Shown: positions 1 to 6,320, numbered from the stretch's first letter. The stretch is 6,661 nucleotides of DNA from Leptolyngbya sp. SIO4C1 (GCA_010671975.1 JAAHIA010000277.1:1-6661); one strand, 5' to 3'. The notes: generated by a model from the letters alone, not told the origin. Numbers and translations are program-made.

Positions 1-1466
1 TTCGTCAGCGAAGCGGTGACGCCCATCAGCGGTACATCGCTCAGATCTAGAATCAAAACGTCATAGGTTCGCCCCATGTGATAGGCAATCGTTCTGGCAG
101 CCCCGTAGCTCATCGGACCGCTCATCTGCACCAGTACGATGCGCCCCGAATAGCGGTACATCAGCTCGCGCTCGGCGGCAGACAGCACCACTTTGGGATC
201 GTCGTCAGGATGGGTGATGGCTCGTACCTGCTCAACCTGAATGCTGGTCAGGCGATGAATCGTTAGCATATTGGCGACAAAGGCCCCAACCACTACGGCA
301 GTAATCAGATCGACAAAGACCGTTAGCAGCAGTACGCCGTAAGTGACCAGGGCGGCTCGCATTGATACCTGACAGACGCGCCACAAAAAGCTCCAGTCAA
401 TAATTTTGATGCCAACCTTGATCAAAATGCCGGCCAGAACCGCATGGGGAATCTGGGCTGTGATGTCACCGGCCCACAGCACAATAGACAGCAGCACGAG
501 CGCATGGATCATGCCGGACAGCGGCGTGCGCCCACCGGCCTGCACGTTAATCACGGTGCGCATGGTTGCACCTGCGCCAGGGAGGCCGCCAAACAGACCC
601 GACAGCAGATTACCAATGCCCTGGCCGACCAGCTCTTGCTCAGAGTCGTGCCGGGTGCGAGTAATATTGTCGGCAACGAGCGAGGTCAGCAGCGAGTCGA
701 TTGCCCCCAGCGTGGCTAGCATCAGACCGTAGCCTACCACTGCCTTCGTCTGCGCCAGGCTCAGCTGCGGCCACTGTAGCTGAGGAAACCCTTGCGGAAT
801 CTCACCAATGCGGGCCACGTCGCTATTGGGGAACAGCAGTACCGAGAGTGCCGTGCAGACAATCAGTGCCACCAGCGGCGACGGCACCAGCTTCGCTAGC
901 CTGCTTGACCAGCCAAAGACAATTGCCAGCGTCAGCAGGCCAAGCCCCGCAGCGACCGGATGCGGGTTCGCAACGACCTCAGGCAGCTGCTGCAAACCGG
1001 CAACCACACTGCTTTGAGCCGGATAGCCTAAAAGCGGTGCTAGCTGCAGTGCCACAATAATTACGCCAATGCCGGACATAAAGCCCGAGATCACCGTGTA
1101 GGGCATCAGCGTAATAAACTGCCCCAGGCGCAGCACGCCAAACAAAATCTGAAACAGACCGCTCAGCATGACTGCTGTAAAGGCCATCGCCATGCCGCTG
1201 TCGGGGTTCTCAGCCACAAGCTTAGTAAAGACGGTCGCCATCACCACCGTCATTGGACCAGTGGGGCCAGAGACCTGAGACGGCGTACCGCCAAACAGCG
1301 CTGCAAAAAAGCCGGTAAAGACAGCGCCATAGAGTCCTGCGATCGCGCCTGCGCCTGAGGCCACCCCAAAGGCCAGCGCCAGCGGCAGCGCCACAATAGC
1401 AGCAGTGAGTCCACCAAAGAGATCTCCCTGCAAATTCTTAAACTGTAAGCGATTGGTTAGCTGCAT
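1..1466 (-). CDS. bicA: BicA-type Na+-dependent bicarbonate transporter (SulP family), 3' end cut by window edge
   Basis: Reading the minus strand from ATG at 1466 gives 488 open codons running off the left edge. The protein begins MQLTNRLQFKNLQGDLFGG and closely resembles BicA of Synechococcus PCC 7002 as I recall it. BicA is a plasma-membrane, low-affinity, high-flux Na+/HCO3- symporter of the CO2-concentrating mechanism. The SulP transmembrane core covers about residues 15-405. Residues matching the known BicA substrate/Na+ site are present: T69 (GPTGPMT), D257 and T261 (IDSLLTS), and G299-A300-T301 (GAGATM). A cytoplasmic STAS domain starts near residue 435 and reaches its LDLSDVP strand before the edge, so roughly the last 70-80 residues are missing. 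The start agrees with the family; no strong Shine-Dalgarno is visible. The gene is probably transcribed alone from the promoter near 1647-1675. A sulfate-transporting SulP paralogue is less likely given the match along the whole length. Confidence 0.93.
   Translation of the reverse strand, partial: MQLTNRLQFKNLQGDLFGGLTAAIVALPLALAFGVASGAGAIAGLYGAVFTGFFAALFGGTPSQVSGPTGPMTVVMATVFTKLVAENPDSGMAMAFTAVMLSGLFQILFGVLRLGQFITLMPYTVISGFMSGIGVIIVALQLAPLLGYPAQSSVVAGLQQLPEVVANPHPVAAGLGLLTLAIVFGWSSRLAKLVPSPLVALIVCTALSVLLFPNSDVARIGEIPQGFPQLQWPQLSLAQTKAVVGYGLMLATLGAIDSLLTSLVADNITRTRHDSEQELVGQGIGNLLSGLFGGLPGAGATMRTVINVQAGGRTPLSGMIHALVLLSIVLWAGDITAQIPHAVLAGILIKVGIKIIDWSFLWRVCQVSMRAALVTYGVLLLTVFVDLITAVVVGAFVANMLTIHRLTSIQVEQVRAITHPDDDPKVVLSAAERELMYRYSGRIVLVQMSGPMSYGAARTIAYHMGRTYDVLILDLSDVPLMGVTASLT
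1339..1346. repeat. HIP1 octamer (GCGATCGC), one of six copies
   Basis: GCGATCGC occurs at 1339-1346, 1485-1492, 2283-2290, 4394-4401, 4460-4467 and 5884-5891. Five copies are in coding sequence and one in the bicA leader. An octamer is expected about once per 65 kb in random DNA of even composition. HIP1 over-representation is a known hallmark of many cyanobacterial genomes, and it is the main compositional evidence for the host. Confidence 0.9.
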
Positions 1467-1546
1467 AGCATCCAGCCTGTAGGTGCGATCGCTCGGTGCC
1501 AAACCAAGTGCCGCGTTTTTTAGAGAACAACAGATTTTGACTTAGT

Positions 1547-1561
1547 AGGCTATGAAAGCCT
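1547..1561. repeat. Short inverted repeat in the predicted bicA leader
   Basis: AGGCT (1547-1551) and AGCCT (1557-1561) are perfect 5-bp inverted arms around 5 bases, inside the roughly 170-nt predicted leader of bicA. The stem is small and could arise by chance. The rest of the 1467-1837 gap holds no open frame that looks like a gene on either strand. Confidence 0.2.
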
Positions 1562-1595
1562 GCTCTTCGAGATTTGCTCTCAGCGCAAAAGATTG

Positions 1596-1632
1596 TTACG
1601 ACTTTGCTAAAGAAAATTGAAAGAGATTCAAT
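1596..1632 (-). promoter_or_regulatory. Two candidate LysR-type operator dyads upstream of bicA
   Basis: Two dyads lie in tandem. At 1616-1632, ATTGAA and TTCAAT are perfect inverted 6-bp arms around 5 bases, with a T-N11-A core. At 1596-1610, TTA and TAA flank 9 bases, again containing T-N11-A. T-N11-A within a dyad is the usual LysR-family box. Low-CO2 genes of cyanobacteria are controlled by LysR regulators (CcmR/NdhR, CmpR). Relative to the predicted start near 1640 the dyads fall at about +9 to +25 and +31 to +45, a position suited to repression. The assignment to CcmR is inference; the exact published CcmR motif (TCAATG-N10-ATCAAT) is not present. Confidence 0.35.
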
Positions 1633-1646
1633 CAGCAGCGGCTGAC

Positions 1647-1675
1647 ATTAGACTTCAGCAATAAAGCTTTCTCAA
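1647..1675 (-). promoter_or_regulatory. Candidate sigma70-type promoter of bicA
   Basis: On the minus strand a -35-like TTGAGA (1675-1670) is separated by exactly 17 bases from a -10-like TCTAAT (1652-1647). Each box matches its consensus at five of six positions. The predicted transcription start is near 1640, leaving a leader of about 170 nt before the bicA ATG at 1466. This is the best promoter-like match I found in the window. The promoter call is inference from consensus and spacing. Confidence 0.5.
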
Positions 1676-1763
1676 ACTTGCTAGCCAGCTTACTGATCGT
1701 GATTGAAGCATTTGGTATGGTAGGTTACACATTCCGCTTGCTAGCGAGAAAATCACATAGGCT

Positions 1764-1782
1764 CTATGCAGTTTGCGCATAG
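1764..1782 (-). terminator. Small hairpin downstream of the zinc-ribbon membrane protein gene
   Basis: CTATGC (1764-1769) and GCATAG (1777-1782) are perfect 6-bp inverted arms around a 7-base loop, about 55 bases past the stop of the minus-strand gene ending at 1838 and upstream of the bicA promoter. A T-rich stretch (ATTTTC) follows on the minus strand only after a further ten or so bases, so it is not a classical rho-independent terminator. A 7-bp direct repeat GCGCTAG (1788-1794 and 1800-1806) lies next to it. The position suits a transcript end; the function is uncertain. Confidence 0.25.
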
Positions 1783-1837
1783 GAATGGCGCTAGAGACAG
1801 CGCTAGGCTGGCGTACAAAGCTGCTTGGTGTCTAGCA

Positions 1838-3076
1838 CTACTGGGGGTGACCGCAGGCTCTACAGTGGGGCAGATGCTTGTAGGTTGGCTGATGACAGTG
1901 ATGGCAATCCGCGTACTGACAATAGCCGCAGTGTGGACAGCAGGCGTCTTCGCGGCGTAGCCGCTTAGCACAGCGCAGACAGCGTCTGTTTTGCACGCGC
2001 CCTGCCGCCTGCACTTTCGGGTTGAAAACAATTTTTTGAAAAAATTTGATCAGGCCAAAGCCGGCAAGCGGAATCAGCAGAATGTAGAGGTAGCTAACTA
2101 AAAACAGCAGATTGCCTAGCACGGCGCTGACGACATCGACCAAAAACTCAAAGATGATGCCAATCTGCAAGAACTCAAACAGCTTGATCACCAGCGGAAT
2201 CAAAAAGATGACCAGCAGGTGCCAGCTAATCAAGGCAACTAGGCCGTAGCGTTTACGCTGGGCAGCCCTGTGGATGGTCAGCGCGATCGCAATCAGCGGC
2301 AGCAGAAACAGCGTTTGCAGCCCCAGCTGAACCGTGGGATACCAGAAGACAGCACGCTCATAGCCGGTTTCTATCTGCTCGAACGTGGCTTCTGTGTTTA
2401 AGAAAGCCAGAAACTCAGCGCTTTCAGGCTGGTTGAGCAGCTCAGCTCTGAGCCTTGCCCTCTCTTGTTCGAGCGTAGCAATCTGCTGATCGTTTTGATC
2501 GAGCGTTTGCTTGGCCTCAGCGGCTCTGACAGCATTGATCGATTGATCGGCCGGCTGTCCAGCAATCTCTTCTAGCAGGGTTGAGTCGTACTGAGCGCGG
2601 ATCTGCGCATTGGCCTGTTCTAGCGCGGCGATTTGGAGCTGCTTTTGCTCAAGCCTGTCTAAGATCTGACGATTTTCAGGACGGTTGATAGCGTCCTGGT
2701 AGTCGCCATACTGCAGACAGATGAGGGAGACTTCACCCAGGTGGTCAGTCTCGGCCTGCGCATAGGTTTCTCGAAAAGTGAGGGAGAAATCGTTTGAGTG
2801 CCGCACTGCCGCGCTAACAGTCTCAAATTCTCTACGCTCTGCGGCTGAATTTTGGTAGGTTTGCCATTCGGCATAGCAGGGATAGGTCTGTGACGGACTA
2901 ATGTGCCAGCGGCTAATATCGTCTAGCCCAACGAAGACATTCACCAGAATAAAAATGTCAATCAGAATGATCACCACCAGGCTCACTTTGTTGAGCGGTT
3001 CGCTGTTGATTGTTCTAGAGCGTCTGAAGAACTGGTTGATCAGATAGCGAGTGCGGCGAAATAGGCGACGGAACAT
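1838..3076 (-). CDS. Unknown membrane protein: TM helix, coiled coil, TM bundle and C-terminal double zinc ribbon (412 aa)
   Basis: I do not recognise this as a named family. The N-terminus is very basic (many Arg in residues 1-21) and is followed by a clear TM helix at about 31-50. A soluble region of about 55-245 includes a Gln/Glu/Ala-rich coiled coil at about 133-212. At least three hydrophobic stretches follow, at about 247-268, 278-299 and 304-345. The tail (366-409) has four CxxC pairs: C366/C369, C380/C383 (followed by G), C391/C394 and C405/C408 (followed by G), the pattern of a double zinc ribbon. By the positive-inside rule the basic N-terminus and zinc tail would be cytoplasmic and the coiled coil periplasmic or lumenal. 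The upstream in-frame region has a stop and no other ATG/GTG/TTG, so ATG 3076 is the likely start. No strong ribosome site is seen. A structural, sensing or membrane-organising role is possible, but there is no direct evidence of function. Confidence 0.85.
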   Translation of the reverse strand: MFRRLFRRTRYLINQFFRRSRTINSEPLNKVSLVVIILIDIFILVNVFVGLDDISRWHISPSQTYPCYAEWQTYQNSAAERREFETVSAAVRHSNDFSLTFRETYAQAETDHLGEVSLICLQYGDYQDAINRPENRQILDRLEQKQLQIAALEQANAQIRAQYDSTLLEEIAGQPADQSINAVRAAEAKQTLDQNDQQIATLEQERARLRAELLNQPESAEFLAFLNTEATFEQIETGYERAVFWYPTVQLGLQTLFLLPLIAIALTIHRAAQRKRYGLVALISWHLLVIFLIPLVIKLFEFLQIGIIFEFLVDVVSAVLGNLLFLVSYLYILLIPLAGFGLIKFFQKIVFNPKVQAAGRVQNRRCLRCAKRLRREDACCPHCGYCQYADCHHCHQPTYKHLPHCRACGHPQ

Positions 3077-3213
3077 AGGAACAGAGGATATCGGCTTTAA
3101 CTCTCGGCTCAGCTCGGCAGAAGCAGGAGAACTTTGGCTGCGCTCCGTCTACCGACAGAGAGAGGAGAGATATCGAGATAGTAGGCAATCGGCAAGGGAA
3201 ATTGACTGAGAAT

Positions 3214-3235
3214 GAGACGGTAATTAATTCGTCTC
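3214..3235. promoter_or_regulatory. 22-bp inverted repeat with AT-rich centre, candidate operator between divergent genes
   Basis: GAGACG (3214-3219) and CGTCTC (3230-3235) are perfect arms around ten AT-rich bases that include the palindrome AATTAATT. It lies in the 293-bp region between the divergent zinc-ribbon protein gene and ackA. A -35-like TTGACT (3202-3207) lies just upstream on the plus strand, but the hexamer 17 bases later (TAATTC) is a poor -10. The site could bind a dimeric regulator acting on either gene. The symmetry is directly visible; function is inferred. No open frame in this gap looks like a gene. Confidence 0.35.
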
Positions 3236-3337
3236 TCGCAGTCTGGAAAAATTTGACTGCCATGAAGAGCCGCGTGAGCACCTTAACCGCTTGTGCAGGC
3301 GATGCAGATACCGCTAAACTGCCGAATTTGAGTCTAT

Positions 3338-3357
3338 GCTATCGGATGTAAGATAGC
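3338..3357 (+). promoter_or_regulatory. Inverted repeat just upstream of the ackA start
   Basis: GCTATC (3338-3343) and GATAGC (3352-3357) form perfect 6-bp arms around 8 bases and end 12 bases before the ackA ATG. In RNA the stem would occupy the place of a ribosome binding site, where no Shine-Dalgarno sequence is seen. In DNA it could be an operator overlapping a weak -10-like TATGCT at 3335-3340. Which of these applies, if either, cannot be told from sequence. Confidence 0.3.
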
Positions 3358-3369
3358 GGGCTGACCTCC

Positions 3370-4572
3370 ATGAGAATTTTGGTGCTCAATGCCGGGTCGG
3401 GTAGCCAAAAAAGCAGTTTGTTTGAGCTCGCGGCGGCTAGCGCTGAGCCCGTTAAGCCTGTTTGGCAAGCCTCAATTGACTGGACGCATCGCTCAGACGC
3501 AGCTGAGATGACGGTAGAGACAGCCTCAGGTCAGTCGCTGCAGACTGAGCTGTCAGAGATGTCGCGGGCGGCGGCCGTAGCAAAAATGCTAGAAACCCTG
3601 TGGAGTGGCCCCACGCAGGTGATTGAGCGCAAAGCCGACATTGATGCAGTGGGCCATCGCGTGGTGCACGGCGGGCAGGACTATCGGCAGGCCACCCGCG
3701 TGGATGCTGAGGTCAAAGCAGCCATCGATCGGCTATCAGCGCTAGCGCCTACCCACAATCCGCACAGCCTGGCTGGTATCGAAGCCATTGAGCAGACGCT
3801 CGGCGATGTGCCACAGGTCGTCGTATTTGACACTGCTTTTCATCGCCAGATTCCTGAGCCAGCCGCCCGCTATCCACTCCCCAACCTGGAGGCTAACATT
3901 CGCCGCTACGGCTTTCACGGCACCAGCCATCGCTACTGCACCCACCGGGCCGCACAGCTGCTAGACCGACCTGTAGAAGCCCTGCGGCTGATTGTCTGTC
4001 ATCTGGGTAACGGCTGCTCGCTGGCGGCCGTGCGCGACGGCCACAGCGTCGATACCACGATGGGCTTCACACCGTTAGAAGGCCTCATGATGGGTACCCG
4101 CAGCGGCTCAATTGACCCCGGCATTTTACTCTACCTGATGCGTCAGGGCTATTCAGTCGACCGGCTCGATCATCTGCTCAATCGGGGCTCTGGCCTCAAA
4201 GGCGTTTCGGGTATCGGGGCCGATCTGCGCCGGATCTTTCCTGCGATTGACGCCGGTAATCACGCAGCTAAGCTAGCCTACGACATGTACATTCACCGGC
4301 TGCGCAGCGGTATTGGCGCTATGCTTGCCAACCTAGACCGCCTCGATGCGCTCGTGTTTACCGGTGGCGTTGCCCAGCATCAGCCTAACGTGCGCGATCG
4401 CGCCTGCGCCGGCCTCGACTTCTGGGGCATCGAACTGGCTGCTGATAAGAATGTGTACTGCGATCGCGACCACGTTATTTCTGCTGACGCCTCTCCCGTT
4501 ATCGTTCTGGTCATCCATACCCAAGAAGAATGGCAAATCGCCCAAGAAACCTATCAGCTTTTAACCCCATAG
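3370..4572 (+). CDS. ackA: Acetate kinase (400 aa)
   Basis: Acetate kinase transfers phosphate between ATP and acetate (acetate + ATP = acetyl phosphate + ADP) in the cytoplasm; in cyanobacteria it serves fermentation and acetyl-phosphate turnover. Family motifs appear in order: LNAGSGSQKSS at the N-terminus (N7), GHRVVHGG (R97), APTHNP (H129), VFDTAFH (catalytic D154), YGFHGTSH (H183), CHLGNGCS (phosphate loop), MGTRSGSIDPG (R244), GVSGIGADLR and HTQEEW (E386, near-terminal Mg site). The length of 400 residues is normal for the family. One oddity is the loop usually reading AGIGENS, which is GGVAQHQ here (332-338). An in-frame TAA at 3349-3351 with no other start after it makes ATG 3370 the likely start, although no Shine-Dalgarno is visible. 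The exonuclease gene follows after 12 bp, probably on the same transcript. No phosphotransacetylase or phosphoketolase gene is next to it. Confidence 0.95.
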   Translation: MRILVLNAGSGSQKSSLFELAAASAEPVKPVWQASIDWTHRSDAAEMTVETASGQSLQTELSEMSRAAAVAKMLETLWSGPTQVIERKADIDAVGHRVVHGGQDYRQATRVDAEVKAAIDRLSALAPTHNPHSLAGIEAIEQTLGDVPQVVVFDTAFHRQIPEPAARYPLPNLEANIRRYGFHGTSHRYCTHRAAQLLDRPVEALRLIVCHLGNGCSLAAVRDGHSVDTTMGFTPLEGLMMGTRSGSIDPGILLYLMRQGYSVDRLDHLLNRGSGLKGVSGIGADLRRIFPAIDAGNHAAKLAYDMYIHRLRSGIGAMLANLDRLDALVFTGGVAQHQPNVRDRACAGLDFWGIELAADKNVYCDRDHVISADASPVIVLVIHTQEEWQIAQETYQLLTP

Positions 4573-4584
4573 TTCGCCTTTCCC

Positions 4585-5586
4585 ATGCCTACCCTGATCA
4601 CCGTTCGCTCTGAAGGTCTCTACTGCGAGCCAGGCAACTTCTATATTGACCCGTGGCGGCCGGTGGAGACAGCGCTGATCACCCACGCCCATTCTGACCA
4701 TGCTCGCACCGGCGCTCAGCAATACTACGCCACTGCCGTATCAGAAGGCGTGCTCAGGCGGCGGCTAGGCGCGGAGATCAACTTACAGGGCGTGACCTAT
4801 GGCGAAAAGCTAAAGCTAGGCGACACCTGGGTCTCCTTTCACTCAGCCGGTCACGTGCTGGGCTCGGCTCAGATCCGCGTAGAGCACAAGGACGAAGTTT
4901 GGGTCGTCTCGGGCGACTATAAGCGAGATGCGGACCCTACCTGCGAACCGTTCGAGGTCGTAGAGTGCGACACCTTTATCACCGAGGCAACCTTTGGTTT
5001 GCCAGTCTATCGCTGGGCGTCAGGCGAAACCACTGCGGCTGAAATCTATCGCTGGTGGCAGGCCGACTCAACTCGCCCGTCGCTGCTGTTTTGCTATGCC
5101 TTTGGCAAGGCTCAGCGAGTTTTGAGCGAGCTAACGAAGTTCACCGATCAGGCTGTCTACGCCCACGGAGCTGTGCAAGCGCTCACAGACATCTACAGAG
5201 AGGTCGGGGTCGAGATGCTGCCAACGATTCCTACCGCTGACATGCCCAGAAGCCACAAATTTACTGGCGATTTAGTGATTGCGCCGCCTTCGGGACATCG
5301 CTCCGCTTGGATGAAGCGCTTCAAGCGACCCCAGACCGCTTTTGCCTCGGGCTGGATGGCCGTGCGCGGGGCGCGACGCCGACGCGGCTACGAACGCGGC
5401 TTTGTGCTCTCAGATCACGCCGACTGGCCCAGCCTGATTCAAACCGTTCAAGAGACGCAGGCCAAGACAGTCTATGTCACGCACGGACAGACTGATGTGC
5501 TTTCGCGCTATCTCCGAGAGACGATGGAGATTGAGGCAATGCCTTTAAAGACCTTATTTGAAGGAGAGCTAGAAGGAGATATCTAA
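4585..5586 (+). CDS. Ligase-associated-type DNA exonuclease, beta-CASP metallo-beta-lactamase fold (333 aa)
   Basis: This is a two-metal (zinc) nuclease of the metallo-beta-lactamase/beta-CASP superfamily. The MBL motifs are complete: HAHSDH (H34, H36, D38, H39), AGHVLGS (H90) and SGDYKRD (D111). The beta-CASP region follows with ITEATFG (E134), SDHADW (H278) and VTHGQ (H300). Its length and the sequence GLYCEPGNFYIDP near the N-terminus fit the bacterial 'ligase-associated DNA exonuclease' group, which is normally encoded beside an ATP-dependent DNA ligase and an Lhr-like DEXH helicase and is thought to process DNA ends for repair. Neither partner is present in this window. ATG 4585 is the only start after the ackA stop, and no Shine-Dalgarno is seen, so translation may be coupled to ackA. 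Its stop overlaps the convergent rhomboid stop. An mRNA 3'-end nuclease (CPSF-like) is the main alternative, less likely given length and N-terminus. Confidence 0.88.
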   Translation: MPTLITVRSEGLYCEPGNFYIDPWRPVETALITHAHSDHARTGAQQYYATAVSEGVLRRRLGAEINLQGVTYGEKLKLGDTWVSFHSAGHVLGSAQIRVEHKDEVWVVSGDYKRDADPTCEPFEVVECDTFITEATFGLPVYRWASGETTAAEIYRWWQADSTRPSLLFCYAFGKAQRVLSELTKFTDQAVYAHGAVQALTDIYREVGVEMLPTIPTADMPRSHKFTGDLVIAPPSGHRSAWMKRFKRPQTAFASGWMAVRGARRRRGYERGFVLSDHADWPSLIQTVQETQAKTVYVTHGQTDVLSRYLRETMEIEAMPLKTLFEGELEGDI

Positions 5587-6308
5587 CCTTCGCCTGGTGC
5601 TTCAACCGAAGCCTCGGGCTTGCTCTCAAACAAACCAAGCAGCCAGCCTAAAATAGCGCCGAACAGGAAGCCACCGGCATGAGCCCAGTAGGCAACGCCA
5701 CCTTGCATACCTACGTTGGCAGACGCTTCCAGTGAGAGCAGTCCGTAGAGCGCCTGTTCGACAAACCAGAAGCCAAGAAACAGCAGGGCTGGAATGCGGA
5801 TCGTCGTAAAGAAAATACCGAGTGGAATCAGCGTGAGCACCCGCACCTGAGGGAAGCGAAAAATGTAGGCCCCCATCACGCCTGCGATCGCGCCGCTGGC
5901 TCCGAGTGAGGGCACCGAAGACACCGGATCGACAAACCACTGTGCCAGCGAGGCCAAAACGCCACAGGCCAGATAGAAAAAGAGAAACTTGCCGTGGCCT
6001 AGCTCATCTTCAACATTATTGCCAAACACCCAGAGGTAGAGCATATTGCCAGCTAGATGCAGAAAGCCCGCATGGAGGAATTGCGCGGTAACCAGCGTGC
6101 CCCACTCAGACCAGGTGGGGAAGCCCAACCCGGTTTGAAAACTCAGGCTTAGCTCGCTTGGCACCACGGCCCACTGGTTAAAAAACTGAGTTAAGCCGGT
6201 CTGAGCCAGACTGAGCTCAAACAGGAAAGCAGCGATATTGACGGCAATCAGCCCGTACGTGACGTAGGGCGTTATCTTTGCTGGATTGTAATCTTTTAGT
6301 GGAACCAC
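5583..6308 (-). CDS. Rhomboid-family intramembrane serine protease (241 aa from the GTG at 6308)
   Basis: Rhomboids cleave transmembrane substrates inside the lipid bilayer using a Ser-His pair. With numbering from GTG 6308, the catalytic serine is S138 in GASG, the histidine is H210 in AYWAHAGG, and the oxyanion-site motif is H84-x3-N88 followed by LWVFG. About six TM helices are seen (near 13-32, 78-96, 107-126, 136-153, 160-193 which may be one or two, and 205-227), matching the basic prokaryotic core, with a short acidic tail ending APGEG. The frame is open to another GTG at 6332 (8 extra residues, MAPVERSI), but GAGAGGAG at 6320-6313 is a good Shine-Dalgarno sequence 4 bases before the 6308 GTG, and the resulting start MVPLKDYNP looks like other cyanobacterial rhomboids. 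The substrate is unknown. The gene converges on the exonuclease gene, sharing 4 bp. Confidence 0.92.
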   Translation of the reverse strand: MVPLKDYNPAKITPYVTYGLIAVNIAAFLFELSLAQTGLTQFFNQWAVVPSELSLSFQTGLGFPTWSEWGTLVTAQFLHAGFLHLAGNMLYLWVFGNNVEDELGHGKFLFFYLACGVLASLAQWFVDPVSSVPSLGASGAIAGVMGAYIFRFPQVRVLTLIPLGIFFTTIRIPALLFLGFWFVEQALYGLLSLEASANVGMQGGVAYWAHAGGFLFGAILGWLLGLFESKPEASVEAPGEG

Positions 6309-6320
6309 AATACTCCTCTC
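6309..6320 (-). promoter_or_regulatory. Shine-Dalgarno sequence that decides the rhomboid start
   Basis: GAGAGGAG (6320-6313 on the minus strand) followed by TATT and then GTG 6308. It is the strongest ribosome-binding match in the window. Because it lies inside the frame that would be translated from the upstream GTG 6332, it favours the shorter protein. Confidence 0.65.

Noticed and set aside
78..1060. Plus-strand open frames opposite bicA (78-266, 406-732, 444-719, 701-1060, 808-1017)
   Set aside because: They are antisense to a long, well-matched BicA coding frame, have low-complexity Arg/Pro/Ala/Ser-rich translations and show no ribosome site or family motif.
1788..1806. Direct repeat GCGCTAG-N5-GCGCTAG as a possible integration or transposon target site
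   Set aside because: It is only 7 bp, with no transposase, integrase or terminal inverted repeats nearby, so chance is the simplest explanation.
1753..2031. Overlapping small frames at the end of the zinc-ribbon gene (1753-2031 minus, 1766-1960 plus)
   Set aside because: Both overlap the zinc-ribbon coding region in other frames, where the four CxxC pairs strongly support the 412-aa frame. The small translations resemble no protein I know.
3202..3258. TTGACT hexamers at 3202-3207 and 3253-3258 as ackA promoter -35 boxes
   Set aside because: Neither has an acceptable -10 hexamer at 16-18 bases spacing, so I did not call a promoter from them.
3015..3281. 88-aa minus-strand frame across the start of the zinc-ribbon gene
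   Set aside because: It overlaps the start of the longer gene in another frame, spans the inverted repeat at 3214-3235, and has no ribosome site or recognisable motif.
3742..4564. Small frames on both strands inside ackA (3742-3945, 4333-4545, 4346-4564)
   Set aside because: These are shadows of the acetate kinase frame, which carries every family motif across the region.
5055..6091. Small frames inside the exonuclease and rhomboid genes (5055-5240, 5307-5495, 5626-5940, 5906-6091)
   Set aside because: They are Arg-rich shadow translations opposite or out of frame with genes that have complete catalytic motifs.
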